Shown: piece by piece, positions 50,293 to 64,000 of the stretch
How positions within the stretch are numbered: the stretch's first letter is position 1
Layout: each line of letters opens with the position of its first letter
Source: Mycobacterium conspicuum
GTDB lineage: Bacteria; Actinomycetota; Actinomycetes; Mycobacteriales; Mycobacteriaceae
DNA length: 64,000 nt
Assembly: GCF_010730195.1 (NCBI RefSeq)
Contig: NZ_AP022613.1
Span: 6,173,140-6,237,139 of the forward strand
Direction: 5' to 3'
Made by a program: the position numbers and the translations under genes
The notes under the pieces: generated by a model
Database searches by the model: none
What the model was told of the DNA's origin: nothing
What the model saw: only the letters and a program-made list of their open reading frames with translations

Positions 50293-52119
50293 ATGACCTC
50301 AGCGACCATTCCCGGTCTGGATACCGCCCCCACGAATCATCAGGGGCTGCTGGCGTGGGTGGAGGAGGTCGCCGAGCTAACCCAGCCCGACCGGGTGGTG
50401 TTCGCCGACGGCTCCGAGGAGGAGTTCAACCGGCTCGCCGGGCACCTCGTGGACGCCGGCACCTTCACCAAGCTGAACGAGAAGAAGCACCCGAACTCCT
50501 ACCTGGCGCTGTCCGACCCGTCCGACGTGGCGCGCGTGGAATCGCGGACGTTCATCTGTTCCGAGCGCGAAGAGGACGCCGGCCCGACCAACAACTGGAT
50601 GGACCCGGTCGAGATGCGGTCCACCCTGACCGACCTGTACCGCGGCTGCATGCGCGGTCGCACCATGTATGTGGTGCCGTTCTGCATGGGCCCGCTGGGC
50701 GCCGAGGACCCCAAGCTGGGCGTGGAGATCACCGACTCCGAGTACGTCGTCGTCTCGATGCGCACCATGACCCGGATGGGCAAGGCCGCGCTGGAGAAGA
50801 TCGGCGACGACGGGTTCTTCGTCAAGGCGCTGCACTCCGTCGGGGCTCCCTTGGAGCCTGGCCAAAAAGACGTGCCGTGGCCGTGCAACGACACCAAATA
50901 CATCACCCACTTCCCCGAGACCCGCGAGATCTGGAGCTACGGCTCGGGCTACGGCGGCAACGCGCTGCTGGGCAAGAAGTGCTACTCGCTGCGGATCGCC
51001 TCGGCGATGGCCCGCGACGAGGGCTGGCTGGCCGAGCACATGCTGATCCTCAAGCTGATCTCCCCGGAGAACAAGGCGTACTACTTCGCCGCGGCCTTCC
51101 CGTCGGCCTGCGGCAAGACCAACCTGGCCATGCTGCAGCCCACCATCCCCGGCTGGCGCGCCGAGACCCTCGGCGACGACATCGCGTGGATGCGGTTCGG
51201 CAAGGACGGCCGGCTCTACGCGGTCAACCCCGAGTTCGGTTTCTTCGGGGTCGCGCCGGGCACCAACTGGAAGTCCAACCCCAATGCCATGCGCACCATC
51301 GAGGCCGGCAACACCGTCTTCACCAATGTCGCGCTCACCGACGACAACGACGTGTGGTGGGAGGGCCTGGAGGGCGACCCGCAGCACCTGACCGACTGGA
51401 AGGGCAACGACTGGACCCCGGAGTCCGACGCCAAGGCCGCGCACCCGAACTCCCGCTACTGCACCCCGATGTCGCAGTGCCCGATCCTGGCGCCGGAGTG
51501 GGACGACCCGCAGGGCGTGCCGATCTCGGGCATCCTGTTCGGCGCGCGCCGCAAGACCACGGTGCCGCTGGTGACCGAGGCCCGCGACTGGCAGCACGGC
51601 GTGTTCATGGGCGCCACCATGGGCAGCGAGCAGACCGCGGCCGCCGAGGGCAAGGTCGGCGCCGTGCGCCGCGACCCGATGGCCATGCTGCCGTTCATGG
51701 GCTACCACGTCGGCGACTATTTCCAGCACTGGATCAACCTGGGCAAGAACGCCGACGAGTCCAAGCTGCCGAAGATCTTCTTCGTCAACTGGTTCCGTCG
51801 CGGCGACGAGGGCCAGTTCCTGTGGCCGGGCTTCGGCGAGAACAGCCGGGTGCTGAAGTGGATCGTGGACCGCATCGAGCACCAGGCCGGCGGCCAGGAC
51901 ACCCCGATCGGCATCGTGCCGTCGGCCGCGGACCTCGACCTGGACGGGCTCGACGTGAAGGCCGCCGACGTCGCCACGGCGCTGTCGGTCAACGCCGCCG
52001 AGTGGCGCGAGGAGCTGCCGCTGATCGAGGAGTGGCTCGAGTTCGTCGGTGACAAGCTGCCCACCGGCGTGAAGGACGAATTCGACGCGCTGAAGCACCG
52101 TTTGGCCGAGGCGGAATAG
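50293..52119 (+). CDS. pckA: Phosphoenolpyruvate carboxykinase (GTP)
   Basis: This 608-residue GTP-dependent enzyme has the kinase-1a P-loop FPSACGKTNLAM, the metal-binding LGDDIAWM, and the GTP-binding FGARRKTT and NWFRRGDEG. It converts oxaloacetate to phosphoenolpyruvate for gluconeogenesis from fatty acids, which is essential for growth of M. tuberculosis in hosts. The ATG at 50293 has CAGGAGAG 4 bases upstream. A 144-base leader precedes it and a strong hairpin follows. It matches Rv0211. Confidence 0.97.
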   Translation: MTSATIPGLDTAPTNHQGLLAWVEEVAELTQPDRVVFADGSEEEFNRLAGHLVDAGTFTKLNEKKHPNSYLALSDPSDVARVESRTFICSEREEDAGPTNNWMDPVEMRSTLTDLYRGCMRGRTMYVVPFCMGPLGAEDPKLGVEITDSEYVVVSMRTMTRMGKAALEKIGDDGFFVKALHSVGAPLEPGQKDVPWPCNDTKYITHFPETREIWSYGSGYGGNALLGKKCYSLRIASAMARDEGWLAEHMLILKLISPENKAYYFAAAFPSACGKTNLAMLQPTIPGWRAETLGDDIAWMRFGKDGRLYAVNPEFGFFGVAPGTNWKSNPNAMRTIEAGNTVFTNVALTDDNDVWWEGLEGDPQHLTDWKGNDWTPESDAKAAHPNSRYCTPMSQCPILAPEWDDPQGVPISGILFGARRKTTVPLVTEARDWQHGVFMGATMGSEQTAAAEGKVGAVRRDPMAMLPFMGYHVGDYFQHWINLGKNADESKLPKIFFVNWFRRGDEGQFLWPGFGENSRVLKWIVDRIEHQAGGQDTPIGIVPSAADLDLDGLDVKAADVATALSVNAAEWREELPLIEEWLEFVGDKLPTGVKDEFDALKHRLAEAE

Positions 52120-52136
52120 GCCCAGTAACCGCGAGC

Positions 52137-52183
52137 AGACGCAAAAGCCCCCGCACGCACCGCGTGTCGGGGGTTTTGCGTCT
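52137..52183 (+). terminator. Hairpin terminator after pckA
   Basis: A GC-rich inverted repeat with arms of about 18 bases (AGACGCAAAA-CCCCCG ... CGGGGG-TTTTGCGTCT) lies 17 bases after the pckA stop. It carries an A-tract and a T-tract inside the arms but no long U-run after the stem. It could act in both directions. Confidence 0.85.
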
Positions 52184-52261
52184 GGTGAGTCCGGTGTTTG
52201 GCGCGGCGCGATTCGGTCTATAAATAGCTGACACACCCCTCTTCCCGGAAGGCCGACAACG

Positions 52262-52549
52262 ATGTCACGTACACCGGCGGCGACCGCCATTGCGGTTGCA
52301 GCACTAGGAATTCTGTTCAGTGGATGCTCAGCCTCGCAGGTGGTCAACACCGGCGGCGACACGCAGTGCAAGGACTTCACCGGCCAGGACCAGAACAAGC
52401 AGAACACCGAAATCAGCAAGATGCTCAAGGACAAGAGCGGCAACCAGCCGACCAACATGGAGATCGACGCGACGCGCCTGTCGGCGCAGACCTGGTGCCA
52501 AACGCTGGGTAAGCCGGACAGCAAGATCTCCGAAGCGCCGCACGGCTGA
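52262..52549 (+). CDS. Small lipoprotein, possibly HdeA-like
   Basis: This 95-residue protein has a lipoprotein signal (IAVAALGILFSGC, Cys at residue 21) and a short mature domain with two further cysteines (QCKDFTGQDQNKQNTEISKMLKDK and TWCQTLG), a helical pattern similar to HdeA-type acid-stress chaperones. The cysteines could form a disulfide as in HdeA. The assignment is tentative. It stands alone between the pckA terminator and the repeat block before fadD4. Confidence 0.65.
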   Translation: MSRTPAATAIAVAALGILFSGCSASQVVNTGGDTQCKDFTGQDQNKQNTEISKMLKDKSGNQPTNMEIDATRLSAQTWCQTLGKPDSKISEAPHG

Positions 52550-52566
52550 CCGCTTAAAACGGCGGT

Positions 52567-52626
52567 CGAATTGGGCGCCGAATTGGGCTTCGAATTGGGC
52601 GCCGAATTGGGCGTCGAAATGGGCGA
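52567..52626 (+). repeat. Five tandem 12-base repeats
   Basis: The unit CGAATTGGGCGC occurs five times in a row (52567, 52579, 52591, 52603, 52615). Units 2, 4 and 5 have one to three changes. The block fills most of the 91-base gap between the small lipoprotein gene and the acyl-CoA synthetase gene. It is a minisatellite in the leader region and would be length-variable between strains. Confidence 0.9.
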
Positions 52627-52640
52627 TGTACAGTCGGCGC

Positions 52641-54161
52641 ATGCAGATTCGCCCCTATATCGGCGCCGACAAACCTGCGATCATCCTCCATCCGTCCGGA
52701 ACCGTCGTCACCTTCGACGACCTGGAAGCCCGTGCCAACCGGTTGGCCCACCATTTCCGGAAGGCCGGCCTGCGCGAGGGTGACGCCGTCGCGATCCTGA
52801 TGGAGAACAACGAGCACATCCACGCGGTCATGTGGGCGGCTCGGCGCAGCGGCCTGTACTACGTGCCGATCAACACGCACCTGACGCCGGCCGAGGCGGC
52901 CTACATCATCGACAACAGCAGCGCCAAGGCCATCGTCGGGTCCGCCGCGCTGGCCGAAACCTGCGCGGGTCTGGCCGAACACCTGCCGGGCGGACTACCG
53001 GATTTGTTGATACTGGCCGACGGTGACCTGCCGGGCTGGGAGCGCTACCCGGAATGCGTTGCGGACCAACCGGACACCCCGATCGACGACGAGATCGAGG
53101 GCGACCTGCTGCAGTACTCGTCGGGCACTACCGGGCGGCCCAAGGGCATCAAACGCGAACTGCCGCACCTGCCACCGGATCAGGCCCCGGGCATGATGGC
53201 CGGCCTGGTCGGCTTCTGGCTGGATCCCGACGCAGTGTATCTGAGCCCGGCGCCGCTCTACCACACCGCGCCGTCGGTGTGGTCGATGACGATCCAGGGC
53301 GCCGGCATCACCACGGTGGTGATGGAGAAGTTCGACGCCGAGGGCACGCTGGACGCCATCCAGCGCTACCGCGTGACGCACGGCCAGTTCGTGCCGGCGA
53401 TGTTCGTCCGGATGCTCAAACTGCCTGCCGCCGTTCGTGATTCGTACGACCTGTCCAGCCTCAAACGGGTGATGCACGCCGCTGCGCCGTGCCCGGTGCA
53501 GATCAAGAAGCAGCTGATGGACTGGTGGGGCCCGATCGTCGACGAGTACTACGCCTCCTCGGAGGCGATCGGGTCGACGCTGATCACCGCCGAGGACTGG
53601 CTGGCCCATCCCGGCTCGGTCGGCAAACCCATGATGGGCGGCGTGCACATCCTCGACGAGAACGGCAACGAGCTGCCCCCCGGGCAGGCGGGCGAGATCT
53701 ATTTCGACGGCGGCGGATTCGCCTTCGAATACCTCAACGATCCGGCGAAAACCGCCGCGTCGCGCGACAAGCACGGCTGGATGACCGTCGGCGACATCGG
53801 CTACCTCGACGACGAGGGCTACCTGTATTTGACCGACCGCCGCCATCACATGATCATCTCCGGCGGCGTGAACATATACCCGCAGGAGACCGAGAACCTT
53901 CTGGTCACCCATCCGAAAGTGTTGGACGCGGCGGTATTCGGCGTTCCCGACGACGAGATGGGCCAACGCGTGGTGGCCGCCGTGCAGACCGTCGACCAGG
54001 CCGACGCCACCGATGAGTTCGCCGCCGAGCTGCTCGACTGGCTGCGGGACCGACTGGCGCACTTCAAGTGCCCCCGGTCGATCGGGTTCGAGGCCCAGCT
54101 GCCGCGCACCGACACCGGCAAGCTCTACAAGAACGCGTTGATCGAGAAGTATTCGGTGTGA
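52641..54161 (+). CDS. fadD4: Acyl-CoA synthetase (FadD4-like)
   Basis: This 506-residue enzyme of the ANL superfamily has the AMP/ATP motif LLQYSSGTTGRPKGI, the adenylation YYASSEAIGST, and the hinge and CoA region GWMTVGDIGYLDDEGYLYLTDRRHHMIISGGVNIYPQE with the C-terminal catalytic Lys in TDTGKLYKNAL. It activates a fatty or aromatic acid as its CoA ester. ATG 52641 is used; ATG 52626 would add five residues, and further upstream the frame runs through the repeat block. It overlaps the enoyl-CoA hydratase gene (GTGA). It matches Rv0214. Confidence 0.88.
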   Translation: MQIRPYIGADKPAIILHPSGTVVTFDDLEARANRLAHHFRKAGLREGDAVAILMENNEHIHAVMWAARRSGLYYVPINTHLTPAEAAYIIDNSSAKAIVGSAALAETCAGLAEHLPGGLPDLLILADGDLPGWERYPECVADQPDTPIDDEIEGDLLQYSSGTTGRPKGIKRELPHLPPDQAPGMMAGLVGFWLDPDAVYLSPAPLYHTAPSVWSMTIQGAGITTVVMEKFDAEGTLDAIQRYRVTHGQFVPAMFVRMLKLPAAVRDSYDLSSLKRVMHAAAPCPVQIKKQLMDWWGPIVDEYYASSEAIGSTLITAEDWLAHPGSVGKPMMGGVHILDENGNELPPGQAGEIYFDGGGFAFEYLNDPAKTAASRDKHGWMTVGDIGYLDDEGYLYLTDRRHHMIISGGVNIYPQETENLLVTHPKVLDAAVFGVPDDEMGQRVVAAVQTVDQADATDEFAAELLDWLRDRLAHFKCPRSIGFEAQLPRTDTGKLYKNALIEKYSV

Positions 54162-55057
54162 AATTTGGGCCGCCCGGCGTCAACATCGCCGTAGGTCCGT
54201 CAAGCGACGAATCCTCGCTCGACGCAGCGACTTTCACGCTGTCCGAGGATCCGTGCGCCGACCGGCGGGTGGTCACGGTGGCCTCGGTGCCCGAGGCGCT
54301 GGCCGAGTTGACCGCACGCTGCGAACGCTGGCCCCAGGCCAGCGCGGTCTGCGACGACGTGCTGCGCGCGATCGATCCCGCCGGCGCGACGCTGGCCGGG
54401 GTGATCACCGAGTCGCTGGCGTATTCGACGCTGCAGGCCGGCCCGGAGTTCGCGCGCTGGCTCGACGAGCGCGGCCCGGCTAGCGTGCCCGTCATCCCCG
54501 ACCCGGTGGTGGCGCGGCGCGACGGCGACACGCTTTACGTCGCGTTCAACCGGCCGCAACGGCACAACGCGTTCTCCACCGACGCGCGCGCCGCGCTGCT
54601 GGAGGCGCTGGCCGTCGCGCAGCTGGACCCGTCGGTGACCGGGATCGTGTTGAGCGGCAATGGCCCGTCGTTCTGCAGCGGGGGAGACCTCGCCGAGTTC
54701 GGTACCTTCGCCGACCCGGCCAGCGCGCACCTGGCACGCACCCGGTACAGCCCGGCCCTGGCGCTGGACGCGCTGACCGCCAGGCTCGGCTCCGGCTGCC
54801 GGGCCCGGGTGCACGGGCGGGTGCTCGGCAGCGGGCTGGAGATGGCAGCGTTCTGCGGATGGGTTGAGGCACAACGCGATTCGGTATTCGGGCTGCCGGA
54901 ACTGGGCCTGGGGTTGATCCCCGGCGCCGGCGGCACCGTGAGCGTGACGCGCCGGATCGGCCGCTGGCGCACCGCCTATCTGGTGTTGTCCGGCAGAACT
55001 ATCGACGCCGAGACCGCGCTGGCCTGGGGGTTGGTGGACGCGATCGAGCCGGCGTGA
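54158..55057 (+). CDS. Enoyl-CoA hydratase/isomerase with N-terminal extension
   Basis: This 299-residue protein has the crotonase fold from about residue 110: NRPQRHNAFSTDARAAL, the oxyanion LSGNGPSFCSGGDLAEFGTF, ELGLGLIPGAGGTV and ALAWGLVDAI. The first 110 residues are an unusual extension (VVTVASVPEALAELTARCERWPQASAVCDDVLRAI) that looks like another small crotonase-like domain. It is coupled to the fadD gene by a 4-base overlap. The reaction is likely hydration or isomerisation of an enoyl-CoA. I do not recall this gene in M. tuberculosis at this position. Confidence 0.82.
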   Translation: MKFGPPGVNIAVGPSSDESSLDAATFTLSEDPCADRRVVTVASVPEALAELTARCERWPQASAVCDDVLRAIDPAGATLAGVITESLAYSTLQAGPEFARWLDERGPASVPVIPDPVVARRDGDTLYVAFNRPQRHNAFSTDARAALLEALAVAQLDPSVTGIVLSGNGPSFCSGGDLAEFGTFADPASAHLARTRYSPALALDALTARLGSGCRARVHGRVLGSGLEMAAFCGWVEAQRDSVFGLPELGLGLIPGAGGTVSVTRRIGRWRTAYLVLSGRTIDAETALAWGLVDAIEPA

Positions 55058-55088
55058 CACCAAACCCGCTGGCGCCCAAGGCGGTTAC

Positions 55089-55520
55089 TCAGTAGCCGGG
55101 ATACGTGGTGGTGGTGGGGATGGAGGGCATGTGGGTGACCACCGCCGCGATGAAGGCGAAGTAGATGACCATGAAGATCACATACACGACGGGCCCCGCG
55201 ACCGCGCTGATGATCGCCCACTTCTTGGCGTTGTCCGCCGCGGCCTGCGCCTCGCCGTACTGTCCCTGCGCCCACAGCCCGGAGACTTTGGTGGAGTAGA
55301 CGATCGACACGATGCCGGTGGGCAGGCAGCAGAACAGGGTGGTCAGGATCGCCCAGACGAGATAGTTGTCCGGCGGTGGCTGGCCCGGCCAACCCGGCTG
55401 CTGGGCCGGCCAACCCGGCTGGGGCGGGGGGACGGGCTGAGATTGCCAACCCGGCTGCTGGCCGGGGTTGCTCGCGGGCCAACCCGGGGAACCTTCGTAG
55501 GGCCCTGGCGGATAACTCAT
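55089..55520 (-). CDS. CD225/dispanin-domain membrane protein
   Basis: This 143-residue protein has a cytoplasmic N-terminus of Pro/Gly/Gln/Trp repeats (GWPAQQPGWPGQPPP), then DNYLVWAILTTLFCCLPTGIVSIVYSTKV, the CD225 signature, and a second membrane segment (IISAVAGPVVYVIFMVIYFAFIAAVV). ATG 55520 is used because upstream codons do not belong to the family. It resembles interferon-induced transmembrane-type proteins in bacteria; its role is unknown. It is convergent with the enoyl-CoA hydratase gene. Confidence 0.82.
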   Translation of the reverse strand: MSYPPGPYEGSPGWPASNPGQQPGWQSQPVPPPQPGWPAQQPGWPGQPPPDNYLVWAILTTLFCCLPTGIVSIVYSTKVSGLWAQGQYGEAQAAADNAKKWAIISAVAGPVVYVIFMVIYFAFIAAVVTHMPSIPTTTTYPGY

Positions 55521-55586
55521 GGCAACTGCCTTCCCTTGGGGTGGCGCCGAAGTCACGCAAATATAGCGCACCCGCGGCGGCAAAAC

Positions 55587-56753
55587 TCAGATTCCGCCCC
55601 TGGCCACCAATTGCGCGGCGATCACGTTGCGCTGAATCTCGTTGGTGCCCTCGCCGACGATCATCAACGGCGCGTCGCGGAAGTAGCGCTCCGCGTCGTA
55701 TTCGGTTGAATAGCCGTAGCCGCCGTGGATACGCACGGCGTTCAGCGCGATCTCCATCGCGGCCTCCGACGCGAACAGCTTGGCCATGCCGGCCTCCATG
55801 TCACAGCGCTCGCCGCTGTCGTAGCGTTGCGCCGCATAGCGGGTGAGTTGACGGGCCGCGGTGAGTTTGGTCGCCATGTCGGCCAGGTAGTTGCCCACCG
55901 CCTGGTGCTTCCAGATCGGCTGACCGAAGCTCTCCCGCTGCTGCGCGTAGGCGAGCGCATCCTCGAACGCGGCCGTCGCCACGCCCAGGGCGCGCGCGGC
56001 CACCTGAATGCGGCCGGTCTCGAGCCCCTTCATCATCTGTGAAAAGCCTTGTCCCATAACATTTCCCAAGACAGCGGACGTCGGCGCCCGGTACCCGTCG
56101 AACGATAACTCGCAGGATTCGACACCCTTGTAGCCGAGCTTGGGCAGGTCCCGCGACACCGTCAGCCCCGGCCCGTGTTCGACGAGCACGATCGAGATGC
56201 CCTTGTGCCGAGGACTGGCCTGGGCGTCGGTCTTGCACAGCAGCGCAATCAATCCGGACCGGCGCGCATTGGAGATCCAGGTCTTGGAGCCGTTGATCAG
56301 CAAGGCATCCGGACCGTCCGGCACCGCCGTGGTGGTCATGTTCTGCAGATCCGAACCGCCGCCGGGCTCGGTCAGCGCCATGGTGGCCCGCAACTTGCCG
56401 GTGGCCATCGCCGGCAGATAGGCGCGCTTCTGCTCCCCGGTGCCGAACAGGGTCAGCAGCTTGGCCACGACGGTGTGCCCGCCCATGGCGCCGGCCAGGC
56501 TCATCCAGCCGCGCGCCAGCTCGGCGGTGACCTCGACGTAGCACGGCATCGACACCGGCGACCCGCCGTACTCCTCGGGGACGGCCAGGCCGTAGATGCC
56601 GATGCGTTTCATCTGCTCGATCCACGCCTCCGGGTACTCGTTGGCGTGCTCCACCTCGCGCACGGTCGGTTTGACATCGCGGTCGACGAACGCCCGCACG
56701 GTGGCGACCAGCATCGCTTCTTCGTCGTTCAGATCACTGCCCACGTGTGCCAT
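55587..56753 (-). CDS. fadE3: Acyl-CoA dehydrogenase (FadE3-like)
   Basis: This 388-residue flavoprotein has the full acyl-CoA dehydrogenase pattern: the MALTEPGGGSDLQNMTTTA FAD and substrate loop, TWISNARRSGLIALL, KLGYKGVESCELSFD and the C-terminal IHGGYGYSTEYDAERYFRDAPLM. It oxidises an acyl-CoA to its enoyl-CoA with FAD. It is divergent from the Rv0216-like hydratase gene with 9 bases between, and the neighbouring fadD and enoyl-CoA hydratase genes suggest a shared fatty-acid pathway. It matches Rv0215c. Confidence 0.88.
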   Translation of the reverse strand: MAHVGSDLNDEEAMLVATVRAFVDRDVKPTVREVEHANEYPEAWIEQMKRIGIYGLAVPEEYGGSPVSMPCYVEVTAELARGWMSLAGAMGGHTVVAKLLTLFGTGEQKRAYLPAMATGKLRATMALTEPGGGSDLQNMTTTAVPDGPDALLINGSKTWISNARRSGLIALLCKTDAQASPRHKGISIVLVEHGPGLTVSRDLPKLGYKGVESCELSFDGYRAPTSAVLGNVMGQGFSQMMKGLETGRIQVAARALGVATAAFEDALAYAQQRESFGQPIWKHQAVGNYLADMATKLTAARQLTRYAAQRYDSGERCDMEAGMAKLFASEAAMEIALNAVRIHGGYGYSTEYDAERYFRDAPLMIVGEGTNEIQRNVIAAQLVARGGI

Positions 56754-56762
56754 ATTGGCCCG

Positions 56763-57749
56763 GTGACGTATGCGCGGATACGCGAGGGTGGTCCCTACTT
56801 CGATGACCTCTCGGTGGGTCAGGTGTTCGACTGGGCGCCGTCGGCGACGCTGTCGTCCGGGTTGGCCGCCGCGCATCAGGCGATCCTCGGTGACCGGATG
56901 CGGCTTTCCCTGGACGCCGAGCTGTGCGCCGCCGTGACCGGTGCGCCGGGGCCGCTGGCACACCCGGGCCTGGTGTGCGACGTCGCGATCGGCCAGTCGA
57001 CGCTGGCGACCCAGCGGGTCAAGGCGAACCTGTTCTACCGCGGGCTGACGTTTCACCGCTTCCCGGTCATCGGTGACAGCCTCTACACCCGCACCGAAGT
57101 GGTTGGGCTGCGGGCGAATTCGGTCAAGCCGGGCCGGGCGCCGACGGGATTGGCGGCGCTGCGGATGACCACCATCGACCAGGCCGACCGGTTGGTGCTC
57201 GACTTCTACCGCTGCGGGATGCTGCCCGCCAGCTCGGATTTCACACTTGACGGCGCGCCCGACGACGACCTGTCCGGCATCGGCGTCGACGCGCCGCCGC
57301 CGGCGTCGGATCCGACGGCGGGGTGGGACGGGGAGGTGTTTCGGACGCGGGTCCCGGGGCCGCACTTTGACGCGGGCCTGGCGGGTGCGGTGCTGCGCAG
57401 CACCGGCGACGTCGTCAGCAGCGCGCCGGAGCTGGCCCGCCTGACCCTGAATATCGCTGCCACGCACCATGATTCGCGCGTGGGTGGGCAGCGGCTGGTG
57501 TACGGCGGGCACACGATCGGGCTGGCGCTGGCGCAGGCGACCCGGCTGCTGCCGAACCTGGTGACGGTGCTGGGCTGGGAGTCCTGCGACCACACCGGCC
57601 CGGTGCACGAGGGTGACACGCTGTACAGCGAGCTGCACGTTGAGTCCGCGCGGTCCGGTGTGCTGGGCCTGCGGTCGGTGGTGTACGCGGCGGGCGTGGA
57701 AGCCGGTCGGCCGGTGCTGGACTGGCGGTTCAGCGCTTTGCAGTTCTGA
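56763..57749 (+). CDS. Double hotdog-fold hydratase-like protein (Rv0216-like)
   Basis: This 328-residue protein has two hotdog domains (residues about 20-150 and 180-315), with VYGGHTIGLALAQATRLLPN in the second. It matches Rv0216, whose structure is a double hotdog of the R-specific hydratase type but without proven activity. The GTG at 56763 starts 9 bases from the divergent fadE3 ATG, so the two genes have a very tight shared promoter region. It is likely to act on an acyl-CoA in the same pathway. Confidence 0.85.
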   Translation: MTYARIREGGPYFDDLSVGQVFDWAPSATLSSGLAAAHQAILGDRMRLSLDAELCAAVTGAPGPLAHPGLVCDVAIGQSTLATQRVKANLFYRGLTFHRFPVIGDSLYTRTEVVGLRANSVKPGRAPTGLAALRMTTIDQADRLVLDFYRCGMLPASSDFTLDGAPDDDLSGIGVDAPPPASDPTAGWDGEVFRTRVPGPHFDAGLAGAVLRSTGDVVSSAPELARLTLNIAATHHDSRVGGQRLVYGGHTIGLALAQATRLLPNLVTVLGWESCDHTGPVHEGDTLYSELHVESARSGVLGLRSVVYAAGVEAGRPVLDWRFSALQF

Positions 57750-57773
57750 CCGCCAGCCCAGCCCCGCGAAGTT

Positions 57774-64000
<6,227 letters not shown>

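Noticed and set aside
53800..54160. Small antisense frames in the fadD4 region
   Set aside because: They lie opposite the conserved catalytic end of the synthetase and have no motifs or ribosome sites.

Overview
The window comes from a slow-growing mycobacterium. GC content is about 68-69%, the gene order closely follows the stretch of the Mycobacterium tuberculosis chromosome from the tail of the mce1 locus (Rv0176) to Rv0216, and PE/PE_PGRS genes are present. PE_PGRS genes are typical of pathogenic and near-pathogenic slow growers outside the M. avium complex, so this is probably not M. tuberculosis but a PE_PGRS-bearing non-tuberculous species. Identification rests on my recall of family sequences and gene order; no search was run.

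Layout. 1-1501: three Mce-associated membrane proteins that end the mce1 operon. 1510-7290: a DUF1275 membrane protein, an LprO-like exported protein, and a three-gene unit of a degenerate ABC ATPase with two YhgE/ABC-2-type membrane proteins. 7383-18453: an HNH endonuclease with an SOS box, pirin with an IclR regulator, a DapB-like reductase, a DMT transporter with its LysR regulator, a VOC protein, an alpha/beta hydrolase, sigG, a monoacylglycerol lipase, and the Rv0184/Rv0185-like pair. 18480-25700: a lipoprotein, a GH3 beta-glucosidase, a short PE protein, and the copper island (mymT, a methyltransferase, ilvD, ricR). 25797-31955: an MFS transporter, two tandem L,D-transpeptidases, and a TetR/molybdopterin oxidoreductase pair. 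31962-37132: a SpoIIAA-like protein with zmp1, two further Mce-associated proteins, an XRE/nucleotidyltransferase toxin-antitoxin module, and an Rv0201c-like protein. 37129-50148: the cell-envelope export block (mmpL11, heme-binding Rv0203, an LPG-synthase-like membrane protein, an AI-2E family protein, mmpL3), followed by an NYN-domain protein, trmB and a dynamin-like GTPase pair. 50293-57749: pckA, a small lipoprotein, and a fatty-acid set (fadD4-like, enoyl-CoA hydratase, CD225 protein, fadE3-like, Rv0216-like). 57774-64000: the carboxy-terminal part of a very large PE_PGRS gene on the minus strand that runs out of the window.

Regulation visible in the DNA. There is a LexA box before the HNH gene and a RecA-NDp/PafBC-type promoter whose predicted transcription start falls on a GTG of sigG. 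Two RicR copper operators precede mymT and ricR. Perfect palindromes lie before the TetR gene and the toxin-antitoxin module, and a strong hairpin terminator follows pckA. Several genes have no counterpart that I recall at this locus in M. tuberculosis: the ABC/YhgE pair, the HNH, IclR, DapB-like, DMT and LysR genes, the PE gene, the second transpeptidase, the SpoIIAA-like gene and the toxin-antitoxin pair. They mark the accessory sites. No tRNA, rRNA, insertion sequence or CRISPR array was seen, and no stretch longer than about 300 bases lacks a gene.
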